A DNA stretch of 64,000 nt from CADEEX01 sp964577955 (GTDB lineage: Bacteria; Acidobacteriota; Vicinamibacteria; Vicinamibacterales; CAVVIG01): contig CAZOAZ010000026.1 of the NCBI GenBank assembly GCA_964577955.1, forward strand, positions 20,902 to 84,901, read 5' to 3'. Every line of letters begins with the position of its first letter. Position 1 is the stretch's first letter. The notes below the pieces were generated by a model that made no database searches, was not told the DNA's origin, and saw only the letters and a list, made by a program, of their open reading frames with translations. This document shows positions 41,459 to 49,138 of the stretch, in pieces. Made by a program: the position numbers and the translations under genes.

Positions 41459-42991
41459 ATGCCACCAGGACATCCCAAACGCTCGCTGATTCTTGCCGGC
41501 GGCGGCCTCAAAGTCGCGTTTCAGGCCGGCGTGCTGCAGGTCTGGCTCGACGAAGCAGGCCTCACGTTCGATCACGTCGACGGCGCCAGCGGCGGCGTCT
41601 TCAATCTGGCGATGATGTGTCAGGGTCTGAGCGGCCGGCAGATCGCGGACAACTGGCGCAAGACCAATCCCGCCGATGGCGTCAGCGTGAATTTTCCGCG
41701 CCTCGGGCAGCTCGAGATGGCGTCGTCGATGTTCACGATGGACGCCTATCGCAACAAGGTCTTCCCGAACGTCTGGAAGCTCGATTGGCCGAAGATCAAC
41801 GCGTCGCCGATCGACGCCACGTTCAACGTCTACAACTTCACCCAGCACGAGCTCGAAGTGCTGACGCCGGCGCAGATGACGGAGGACATGCTCTGCGCGT
41901 GCGTCTCGCTGCCGATGTGGTTCCCGCCGGTCGAGATGAACGGCGATACCTACATCGATCCGGTGTACGTGACCGACGCCAACATCGAGGAGGCGCTCAA
42001 TCGCGGTGCCGACGAAATCTGGGTGATCTGGACGGTGAGCCGCGCGGGCACCTGGAAGAATGGTTTCGTCAACAACTACTTCCAGATCATCGAGACCGCG
42101 GCGAACGGCAACTACAACCGCCTCAAGCACCGCATCGAGGCCAACAATCGCAAGCAGGCCGCCGGCCAGCAGGGCGAGTACGGCCGCCACATCGAGCTGA
42201 AGGAGCTGGCCTTCGAAGTCTCGATGCACTATCTGATCAACCTGAGTCCCGACCGGATGATCGAAGCGGTGAACTTCGGAGTCAAGGCCGGACGCGAGTG
42301 GTGCCAGGCCAACGGCATCGCGTTCAACCCGCTGCCCGATCCGCCGCCGCCGCCCGCTCAGAAGGCCATCTCGCTCGAGTTCACCGAGCAGATGAAGGGA
42401 TTCCTGACGAAGGGCACGGCCAATTTCCAGGAAGGGTTCGACACCGGAAAGAGGAACAAGTCCGACTCGATGGTCAAGCTCACGATCCACACCGACAACG
42501 TCGCCCACTTCGCGCAGGATCCCCATCACGCCGCCACGGCGAGCGGCTACTTCAAGTCGACGCTCTTCGGCGGCAAGCGCGATGTCGAGAAGGGATTCTT
42601 CGAGCTGTTCGTCGATCAGGCGGATCCGACCCGAAAGCGGATGAATTACCGTCTGTGGTTCACCGACGACCACGGCCAGAAGCTGACGATGCTCGGCTTC
42701 AAGGACGTCAAAGACGATCAGGGGCCCGACGAGTGGGAAGACACGACGACGCTCTTCACACGCGTGATGAAAGGCCATCTCATGCCGGCCGACGATGCCG
42801 GCGCGGAGCTGCTGGCGGCCGGCATCATCAAGATTCAGCCGCTCGATTTCCTGGCGCAGATGACCACGTTCCGGCTCAAAGGCGGATCGATCGCCGATCA
42901 GCTCGGCGCGCTGACGCAGTTCGGCCGTCTGTTCATGGGCAAGCTGTGGGATGTCTACGGCCAGAACGTGCTGCCGTTTGGACCCATCTAG
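41459..42991 (+). CDS. Patatin-like phospholipase with extra C-terminal domain
   Basis: A 510-residue protein. The patatin domain (1-300) has oxyanion AGGGLK (about 13-18) and nucleophile GASGG (Ser44). The dyad Asp is placed as YIDPVYVTDANIEEAL where most patatins have DGG, so activity needs testing. The C-terminal domain (about 305-510, with MVKLTIHTDNVAHFAQDPHHAATASGYF and RKRMNYRLWFTDDHG) is of the type found attached to GMC oxidoreductase/lipase proteins. There is no signal peptide. A GMC oxidoreductase gene follows 71 bases downstream, so the pair probably acts on lipids or sterols. GAGGACCC precedes ATG 41459. Confidence 0.82.
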   Translation: MPPGHPKRSLILAGGGLKVAFQAGVLQVWLDEAGLTFDHVDGASGGVFNLAMMCQGLSGRQIADNWRKTNPADGVSVNFPRLGQLEMASSMFTMDAYRNKVFPNVWKLDWPKINASPIDATFNVYNFTQHELEVLTPAQMTEDMLCACVSLPMWFPPVEMNGDTYIDPVYVTDANIEEALNRGADEIWVIWTVSRAGTWKNGFVNNYFQIIETAANGNYNRLKHRIEANNRKQAAGQQGEYGRHIELKELAFEVSMHYLINLSPDRMIEAVNFGVKAGREWCQANGIAFNPLPDPPPPPAQKAISLEFTEQMKGFLTKGTANFQEGFDTGKRNKSDSMVKLTIHTDNVAHFAQDPHHAATASGYFKSTLFGGKRDVEKGFFELFVDQADPTRKRMNYRLWFTDDHGQKLTMLGFKDVKDDQGPDEWEDTTTLFTRVMKGHLMPADDAGAELLAAGIIKIQPLDFLAQMTTFRLKGGSIADQLGALTQFGRLFMGKLWDVYGQNVLPFGPI

Positions 42992-43052
42992 TCCTTGGTC
43001 CCTGGTCCTTGGTGCTTAGTCCGTCCGTGGTCCTTGGTCCTTAGTGCGTGTG
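42989..43052. repeat. TCCTTGGTCC word array
   Basis: Starts with the patatin stop codon and repeats TAGTCCTTGGTCCCTGGTCC / GTCCGTGGTCCTTGGTCC words until 11 bases before the GMC oxidoreductase ATG. A short inverted copy (GGACCAAGGACTAG) lies at 51440. Confidence 0.72.
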
Positions 43053-43062
43053 AGAGTGCGAC

Positions 43063-44640
43063 ATGGCATTTGACGTCATCGTGATTGGCAGCGGATTCGG
43101 CGGCGCGATTACTGCGTGCCGTCTCGCGGAAAGCGGTCGAAAGGTGCTCGTCCTCGAGCGCGGCCGGCGGTGGAACAACAAGAACTTTCCCCGCAAGCCC
43201 ACCGATCCGTGGGTGTGGGACAACCGGAACCCCGAGAAGTTCTCGGGCTGGATGGATGTCCGTGCGTTCGGCGGCATGACGGTCGCGCAGGGGGCCGCCG
43301 TCGGCGGCGGCTCGCACGTCTACGCCAACATCTCCTGCGAAGCGCCGGCGCGGATTTTCGAGCGCGGCTGGCCGCCGGAAGTCCGCTTTGCCGACCTCAA
43401 ACCGCACTACGACACCGTCAAGAAGGTGATGAACGTCCAGGAAGTACCGGACAACCAGTGGACGGCGCGGATGAAGCTGATGAAGGAGGCCGCCGAGAAG
43501 GCCGGCTTCGGCAATCGCTTTCAGAAGCTCGAGCTCGCGGTGAACTTCGATCCTGACTGGACCTACGACCGCTTTGGCGAAGGGGTTGCGGCGTCGAAGA
43601 TCGGCCCGAACGCGCACGGCGCCGAGCAGGGCACCTGTGTGCATCTCGCCAACTGCGATTTCGGCTGCGAGGTCCACGCCAAGAACACGCTCGACCGCAA
43701 TTACCTCTGGCTCGCGGAGGAGAAGCACCACGCGGACGTCCGCCCGCTGCACATCGTCACCAACATCGAGCCCGTAGGCGCAGCCGGCTATCGGGTCTCG
43801 TTCGACGACATCGCGAGCGGCGTGCGAAAAGCCGGATCGGAGACCGCCAAGACCGTGATCCTCGCGGCTGGTTCACTCGGTTCGACGGAACTGCTGCTGC
43901 GCTGCCGAGACGAGTCGAAGTCGCTTCCGGACATCAGCCAGAGGCTGGGTGTCGGCTGGAGCAGCAACGGCGACTTCCTGACGCCGGCGATCCACAACGG
44001 GCGGCACGTCGATCCGACCAAGGGTCCGACCATCTGCAGCGCGATCAACTTCCTCGACGGCAGTCAGAACGGGAAGATTTTCTGGATCGAGGACGGCGGC
44101 TTTCCGAGCTTCTCCGTGCAGTCGATGGCCGACGATGGCAGCACGCCGGGAATTGGGCGTGCGTTCCAGGCCTTCATGCTGCAGATTCAACGCGGGCTGC
44201 AGGAGGCCGAGCCGTTCAAGGACATCATGCCGTGGTTCGCACAGGGCGTGGACGCCGCCAACGGCACCTTGAACTTGAGGCCGCAGTTGAACGGCAAGAA
44301 GGAACTCGGTCTCGACTGGAACATTCAGCAGTCCAAGCCGGTGATGGACACCATCGTCGCCATGCATCAGACCTTGTCCAAGGCGACGGGCGGCCGGGCG
44401 ATTGTGCCGCTGCCGTGGGTCTTCGGCAACAACCTCGTGACCCCGCATCCGCTCGGCGGCTGCAAGATGGGCACGTCGGCCAAGAACGGCGTGGTCGATC
44501 ATCGCGGCGAAGTGTTCGGGTACAAGGGCCTCTACGTCGCCGACGGCGCGATCGTTCCGACAGCGCTCGGAGTGAACCCGTCACGGACGATCGGAGCGCT
44601 CGCTGAGCGGATCGCCTCGCTGATTGTTGCTGGACACTGA
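43063..44640 (+). CDS. GMC family flavoprotein oxidoreductase (cholesterol-oxidase-like)
   Basis: A 525-residue FAD enzyme. The Rossmann start VIVIGSGFGGAITACRLAE, the second FAD site GGMTVAQGAAVGGGSHVYANIS, catalytic region NNLVTPHPLGGCKMGTS (His about 468) and C-terminal LYVADGAIVPTALGVNPSRTIGALAERI match GMC enzymes of the cholesterol/steroid oxidase type. No signal peptide is seen, so it is probably cytoplasmic or membrane associated. It oxidises an alcohol, perhaps of a lipid or sterol-like compound, passing electrons to oxygen or quinone. It follows the patatin gene and is likely co-transcribed with it. Confidence 0.87.
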   Translation: MAFDVIVIGSGFGGAITACRLAESGRKVLVLERGRRWNNKNFPRKPTDPWVWDNRNPEKFSGWMDVRAFGGMTVAQGAAVGGGSHVYANISCEAPARIFERGWPPEVRFADLKPHYDTVKKVMNVQEVPDNQWTARMKLMKEAAEKAGFGNRFQKLELAVNFDPDWTYDRFGEGVAASKIGPNAHGAEQGTCVHLANCDFGCEVHAKNTLDRNYLWLAEEKHHADVRPLHIVTNIEPVGAAGYRVSFDDIASGVRKAGSETAKTVILAAGSLGSTELLLRCRDESKSLPDISQRLGVGWSSNGDFLTPAIHNGRHVDPTKGPTICSAINFLDGSQNGKIFWIEDGGFPSFSVQSMADDGSTPGIGRAFQAFMLQIQRGLQEAEPFKDIMPWFAQGVDAANGTLNLRPQLNGKKELGLDWNIQQSKPVMDTIVAMHQTLSKATGGRAIVPLPWVFGNNLVTPHPLGGCKMGTSAKNGVVDHRGEVFGYKGLYVADGAIVPTALGVNPSRTIGALAERIASLIVAGH

Positions 44641-44649
44641 TCGAGAGAT

Positions 44650-44845
44650 GCGGCGTGCGCGGTGCAGGGTGCATGGTGCACGGTGCAGGTGACTGGTGCT
44701 CGGTGCGGGGTGCATGGTGCGCGCGCGTCGCACAGTTCTTCTTGATCAGCGGTGCGACGCGCGCACCTCGCACGCACACGTAGCCATCCTCACCGCGCAC
44801 TCAGCACCAGCACCTGGCACTGTGCACGGTGCACTCCGCACCAGC
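44650..44845. repeat. Palindromic GGTGC/GCACC array with 13-bp perfect central stem
   Basis: Left arm (44650-44720) has GTGCATGGTGCACGGTGC words; right arm (44765-44845) has GCACCTGGCAC/CAGCACC words reversed. The centre is GCGCGCGTCGCAC (44721-44733) and GTGCGACGCGCGC (44752-44764), perfectly complementary, around an AGTTCTTCTTGATCAG loop. It fills the 283 bases between the GMC gene and the outer-membrane protein leader; no gene is seen in it. Confidence 0.84.
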
Positions 44846-44923
44846 TTGTCAGCGGTACACTCCCCACGCTAAGCTGGCCGCACGCTTCCCAGCGCGCGAC
44901 CTTCTACTCGTGGAGACGTGAGA

Positions 44924-45436
44924 ATGACCGTGTCAATTCGCAGATTGGTACTGATGGCGGTGTTGGTAGTCGCTCCGGTGTCGGCACAGGCGCAGGACGC
45001 AGGGAAAATCAGTTTTCAGAGCGTCGGGATTTTTTGGGGAGCCGAGCTCGACAACGACGAGAACTGGATGACGCTCGGGCTCGACACGCGCGTCGCGTTG
45101 GGGACGAAGGATCTCGAGCTCAATCCGCGCTTCGGGTACCGTTCGTTCGACGGCGGCCAGTTTTCGCAGATCGATATCAACGTGCTGCAGAACTACGTGC
45201 TCGCCAACCCCGGCCGGTTTCGTCCGTTTGTCGGCGCCGGCGCGGCGCTTCGTCATATGGGTGTCGATGTCGGCGACGGCGACACGTCGGTCGGCCTCAA
45301 CCTGATCTCCGGCACTCGCCTCGTGATGAGCAACGGCGCCCACTACGAACCGTTCGCCCATTTCCAGTACACGGTCATCAAGAGCCAGCCGAATCCGTTC
45401 TCCGTCGTCGTCGGCGTGTCGTTCACGCTCAACTAG
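44924..45436 (+). CDS. Small outer-membrane beta-barrel-like protein
   Basis: A 170-residue protein with a signal peptide (MTVSIRRLVLMAVLVVAPVSAQAQ) and a mature part of alternating amphipathic strands (VALGTKDLELNPRFGYRSF, VLANPGRFRPFVGAGAALRHMG, HYEPFAHFQYTVI) ending VGVSFTLN, with the terminal aromatic/hydrophobic residue typical of outer-membrane porin-like proteins (OmpA/OprF-fold size class). It may form a small eight-stranded barrel. ATG 44924 is preceded by GGAGACGTGAGA. A -10-like TACACT (44856-44861) abuts the upstream word array, giving a leader of about 60 bases. Confidence 0.7.
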   Translation: MTVSIRRLVLMAVLVVAPVSAQAQDAGKISFQSVGIFWGAELDNDENWMTLGLDTRVALGTKDLELNPRFGYRSFDGGQFSQIDINVLQNYVLANPGRFRPFVGAGAALRHMGVDVGDGDTSVGLNLISGTRLVMSNGAHYEPFAHFQYTVIKSQPNPFSVVVGVSFTLN

Positions 45437-45528
45437 CGGCGCGGCCGCCGCTGGCAGCGTGGTGTCACCCGGATCTCCATGATTCCTCCGGCCCTCGTGG
45501 TACCATCCGGCGGATCGTGGAGAGTCCG

Positions 45529-46446
45529 GTGACCGAGACGCAACCTCGCGGACACATCATCGGCAGAACCGCAGCGTGGTTGCGCGAGCGGCCGGCGCTG
45601 GCGCGCTTCGCGCTGCAGTGTGTGCCGGACGTCCCCTTCAAGATCACCATCGATCCGATCGGTCCGTTCTACATCCGTCTGCGCCGGCACCGTTCGTTCT
45701 GGCTGCGCGATCCGTTGACCCACGAGCGTGTGGTGTTCGGCGCGCTCCAGCGGCTGGTGCGGCCGGGGGACGTGGTCTACGACGTCGGCGCGAACGTCGG
45801 ACTGTACGCGCGGTTTCTCGTCCAGGCCTTTGGCGCGTCCAAGGTGTTCGCCTTCGAACCGATGCGCACGAACATCGAGCTGCTCGAGAAGAACATCGCC
45901 CTCGAGCCGGCGGCGGCCGGGCGGGTGAGCGTCATCACGTTCGCGCTCGGCGACTCGGACGGCGAAGAGCTCCTGCAGGTCGACGATGTGATGTCGGCGT
46001 CGGCGTCGCTCGACAAAGTGCGGCAGGGGCGGCCCGCCGAAGGGCGTGAGATGCTCGGTCTCCCGCCGGTGACTGAAAAAGTTGTCGTCAAGCGGCTCGA
46101 CACGGTGCTCGAGCAGCAATCGCTCGCGCCGCCGAATCTCATCAAGGTCGATATCGAAGGCGCCGAGCTGATGTTCCTCCACGGCGCCGCCCGGACGCTC
46201 GCCAAACACAAGCCGCGGCTGATCATGGAAATGCACGCCACGCCGACGACGAGAAGCGTGCTGGAGATCCTCGAGCGTCACGGCTACGCGACGTACGGGT
46301 TCGTCAAGAACGGCGACCGCAAGGTCTGGCGCGCCGTACGAGCGTCCGACGTCCGCGACGATGCGGATGTCTACGATCTGCATCATGTGTTCGCGGCGCC
46401 CGACGCGGACGTGCTGAGGCAGGCGCCGGAACCCTATCGGCGTTGA
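45529..46446 (+). CDS. FkbM-family methyltransferase
   Basis: A 305-residue SAM methyltransferase. Motif I is VVYDVGANVGLYARFL (about residues 82-97), then VFAFEPMRTNIELLEKNI, and NLIKVDIEGAELMFLHGA (the FkbM family signature, about 205-222), followed by HKPRLIMEMH. Such enzymes O-methylate sugars of polysaccharides or natural products. GTG 45529 is preceded by GGAGAG; a GTG 12 bases upstream is possible. Extending the frame further upstream reaches only repeats and the preceding outer-membrane gene in another frame. Lies within a cluster of envelope genes. Confidence 0.86.
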   Translation: MTETQPRGHIIGRTAAWLRERPALARFALQCVPDVPFKITIDPIGPFYIRLRRHRSFWLRDPLTHERVVFGALQRLVRPGDVVYDVGANVGLYARFLVQAFGASKVFAFEPMRTNIELLEKNIALEPAAAGRVSVITFALGDSDGEELLQVDDVMSASASLDKVRQGRPAEGREMLGLPPVTEKVVVKRLDTVLEQQSLAPPNLIKVDIEGAELMFLHGAARTLAKHKPRLIMEMHATPTTRSVLEILERHGYATYGFVKNGDRKVWRAVRASDVRDDADVYDLHHVFAAPDADVLRQAPEPYRR

Positions 46447-46451
46447 TTGAT

Positions 46452-47957
46452 CTATCGCGCCGGCGTGCTGGTCATGACCCGCACGTCCGTGAACCCTTTG
46501 GCCGCAAGGGTGGCTTTCGCGGACTCCGCCTCGCCTGAAGTCGGATAGGGCCCGACGATCACCAGAATCCACGTGCCAGTGGAATCCGGTCGCGTTGACA
46601 CCGGGAGATTTGCCGCGGCCAGGTCGTCGGCGACCGAGTCGGCGCGCTGCGACGTCCTGAATGACGCGACGGCAATTTCATAACTGACGGCACTCGCCGC
46701 GCCGGCACTTCGCGCTGCCGCTGCAGGGGCCGCCGCCGGACTGCTGGCCGGCGGACTCCCGACTGGCGGACTGCCGACTGACGGACTGGCGGCCGGCGTA
46801 CCGCCGGCTGGCGCACTGCCGGCTGGCGCACTGCCAACTGACGGGCTGCCTACTGACGGGCTGCCTACTGACGGACTGCCGACTGGCGGACTGACGACTG
46901 GCGGACTGACGACTGACGGGCTGCCCGTCGCCGGGGAGGCGTTCTGCGAGCGCATCCACCAGAGTCCACCGCCGGCCGCGGCCGCGATCACGAGCGCGGC
47001 CGCGAACGCAACGAGGCGTCCCGTGCCGAAACGCTGGCGGGCCGGAACGGCGAGGCGCAGGTGCCGCGCTGCCGACACGACCGCGCGGCGGTCGATGACC
47101 GTCAGTTGTCTGTCATAGCCCGCCTGGAGTGCACGGTCGCAGAGGGTGTTCACCAGCCGTGGAATGCCGTGCGAGACGGCGACGACCGCGGCCATCGCCT
47201 CGCTCGAAAAGGACACCGGCTCCGGCGGGCTGACGTGGTCTTTGTCCTTGTCCGCGATCACGCCCTCCGGCAGCTCCGCCGCGACTGCCAGGCGGCGCTC
47301 GACGTATTCGGCCACTTCGGTCTTGGAAAGCCTGGTCAGCCGGCAGCGGCGGGCGATGCGCTGCGCGAGCTGGCGTAACTCCGGACGCCGCAGAAGCCGT
47401 GTCAGCGACGGCTGCCCGACCAGCACGATCTGCAGCAGCTTGGCTTCGTCGGTTTCGAAATTGGCGAGCAGGCGGATTTCTTCGAGGACGGCCGGGTTGA
47501 GATGCTGCGCTTCGTCGATCAGAATGACCGCTTGCGCATCAAGCGGGATGAGCGACGCCAGAAACTGCTGCAGCGTCGTCACCATCTTGTGGCGCGACGC
47601 GTCGGTCACCGGGACGGCGTTGGCGTCGCCCGGTGTCATCAAGCCGAAATCGGTGAGGACATGCGTCAGCAGTTCCTCGATCGTCACCATCGGATCGAGA
47701 ACGACTGACAGGAAGGTGCGTCGTTCGAAGCCGGCGAGGAGCGTCCGGCACAACATGGTCTTTCCGGTGCCGACTTCGCCGGTGACGACCACCAGGCCTT
47801 CGCGGTGATTGAGCGCGGAGGTGACTTCCTGCAGCGCGTGGGTGTGCGAGGCGCTCTGAAACGCAAAGCGGAGGTCCGGCGTCAGGCTGAACGGCCGCGC
47901 GTGGAGACCGTAGTAGGTCTCCCACGGCGACAGCGATGTCGGCACTGATTTGATCAT
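46452..47957 (-). CDS. ExeA-like AAA ATPase with SPOR domain
   Basis: A 501-residue membrane ATPase. The cytoplasmic AAA part (about 1-300) starts with YYGLHARPFSLTPDLRFAF and has Walker A GEVGTGKTM (about 60-67), Walker B VILIDEAQHL (about 140) and sensor-type QIVLVGQPSL. One transmembrane helix (about 318-340) is followed by a low-complexity periplasmic linker made of SPSVG/SPPVG repeats and a C-terminal SPOR domain (about 430-501: YEIAVASFRTSQRADSVADDL) that binds denuded peptidoglycan. The layout is like ExeA/GspA in type II secretion or the XrtA polysaccharide-system ATPase. Minus-strand TATAAT (47980-47985) overlaps an alternative ATG at 47981, so ATG 47957 is taken. Confidence 0.87.
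   Translation of the reverse strand: MIKSVPTSLSPWETYYGLHARPFSLTPDLRFAFQSASHTHALQEVTSALNHREGLVVVTGEVGTGKTMLCRTLLAGFERRTFLSVVLDPMVTIEELLTHVLTDFGLMTPGDANAVPVTDASRHKMVTTLQQFLASLIPLDAQAVILIDEAQHLNPAVLEEIRLLANFETDEAKLLQIVLVGQPSLTRLLRRPELRQLAQRIARRCRLTRLSKTEVAEYVERRLAVAAELPEGVIADKDKDHVSPPEPVSFSSEAMAAVVAVSHGIPRLVNTLCDRALQAGYDRQLTVIDRRAVVSAARHLRLAVPARQRFGTGRLVAFAAALVIAAAAGGGLWWMRSQNASPATGSPSVVSPPVVSPPVGSPSVGSPSVGSPSVGSAPAGSAPAGGTPAASPSVGSPPVGSPPASSPAAAPAAAARSAGAASAVSYEIAVASFRTSQRADSVADDLAAANLPVSTRPDSTGTWILVIVGPYPTSGEAESAKATLAAKGFTDVRVMTSTPAR
46741..46925. repeat. 15-bp tandem repeat encoding the SPSVG linker
   Basis: About twelve 15-base units such as TACTGACGGGCTGCC and GACTGGCGGACTGCC, each coding for five residues (GSPSV, GSPPV, GSAPA) of the periplasmic linker in the ExeA-like protein. 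Period of a multiple of three keeps the frame, so length may vary without loss of function. Confidence 0.8.
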
Positions 47958-48016
47958 CCGGTGGGCCCGCGCGTCTTTCATTATAGTGACCGCGCACCGA
48001 CTTCAGAGGGGAACCC

Positions 48017-49138
48017 ATGGCGAAGACCGCGACGCATCAGGTGATGAGCGACCGCGCGCTCAATCGCGCAACGCTGGCGAGGCAGCTGCTGCTCGCCCGC
48101 GCCCGCGTCGCGCCGGCCGCCGCCATCGAACGGCTCGCCGGCATGCAGGCGCAGCTGGCGCGGCCGCCTTTCGTGGGGCTCTGGACGCGTCTCGAAGACT
48201 TTGCCCGCGCCGATCTCCTGCGCCTCCTCGAGCGCCGCGAGGTGGTGCGCGGGACGCTGATGCGCGCGACGATTCACCTGGTCACGAGAGACGACTACCT
48301 GGCGATGCGGCCGGCCATTCAACCGGTTCTCGACAAGCTTATGACGGGCGTGCTCGGCAAGGCGGCCGACACGATGGACATCGCCGGCATCGTGAAGGCG
48401 GCGCGGGCTCATGTCGGACGCCAGCCGTGCACATTCGAGGTCATGCGGCAGCATCTCCTGACGCGCTACCCGGCGCTGAACGACCGGGCGATGGGACTGA
48501 TCGTCCGCGCGCGGCTGCCGCTCGTGCAGGTGCCGGTGGATGCGGCGGCGTGGGGCTACCCCGCAGCCGCCGATTTCGCGGTCGCGGAAACGTTTCTCGG
48601 TGAGAAGGTGGCGGCGTCGGGCCCGGCCGCCGCGCTCGCGGTCCGCTACCTTGCCGCCTTCGGGCCCGCTTCGGTGCAGGACTTCCAGACCTGGTCCGGC
48701 CTGCACACGGCGCGTCCGGTGTTCGAGGAACTGCGTCCGAAGCTGGTCGCCTTCGTCGACGCCCGCGGCCGGGAACTGTTCGACCTGCCCAAGGCGCCTC
48801 GCGATCTCGAAGATGCCGAGGCGCCCGTCCGCCTGCTGCCGGAGTACGACAATCTGCTGCTCGCCTACGCCGATCGGTCGCGGCTCGTGAACGACGAACA
48901 CAAACGCCATCTCTTCACGGCCAACCTCCAGATTCCGGCGTCGTTCCTGCTCGACGGCCGGGTCAGCGGGACATGGCGCGTGGACGTCAAGAAGCCGAAC
49001 GCCGTGCTTCAGATCAAACCGTTCGCGCCGCTCTCGCGCAAGGTTCGCGGCCCGCTCGTCGAAGAAGCGGAACGACTGCTGCGTTTCATCGAGCCTGAGG
49101 CCAAGGCCTACGACGTGGACGTCACGGCGCGATCATGA
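48017..49138 (+). CDS. Second AlkZ/YcaQ-like winged-helix protein (HTH_42)
   Basis: A 373-residue paralogue of the 29287-30354 product. The QxQ pattern lies in IERLAGMQAQLARPPFVGLWTRL (Gln about 46 and 48), followed by RGTLMRATIHLVTRDDYLAMRP and, near the C-terminus, RLLPEYDNLLLAYADRSR, the same plan as in the first protein. A short basic start (MAKTATHQVMSDRALNRATLARQ) precedes the domain. Family members include DNA interstrand-crosslink glycosylases; activity of this one is inferred. GAGGGGAACCC precedes ATG 48017. The stop overlaps the next gene as ATGA, so it is co-translated with the beta-helix protein, an odd partner. Confidence 0.82.
   Translation: MAKTATHQVMSDRALNRATLARQLLLARARVAPAAAIERLAGMQAQLARPPFVGLWTRLEDFARADLLRLLERREVVRGTLMRATIHLVTRDDYLAMRPAIQPVLDKLMTGVLGKAADTMDIAGIVKAARAHVGRQPCTFEVMRQHLLTRYPALNDRAMGLIVRARLPLVQVPVDAAAWGYPAAADFAVAETFLGEKVAASGPAAALAVRYLAAFGPASVQDFQTWSGLHTARPVFEELRPKLVAFVDARGRELFDLPKAPRDLEDAEAPVRLLPEYDNLLLAYADRSRLVNDEHKRHLFTANLQIPASFLLDGRVSGTWRVDVKKPNAVLQIKPFAPLSRKVRGPLVEEAERLLRFIEPEAKAYDVDVTARS

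Noticed and set aside
44752..45528. N-terminal extension of the FkbM methyltransferase
   Set aside because: Covers a word array and the outer-membrane protein gene in another frame.
47979..47981. ATG 47981 as start of the ExeA-like ATPase
   Set aside because: It overlaps the TATAAT box on the same strand, so transcription would begin downstream of it.
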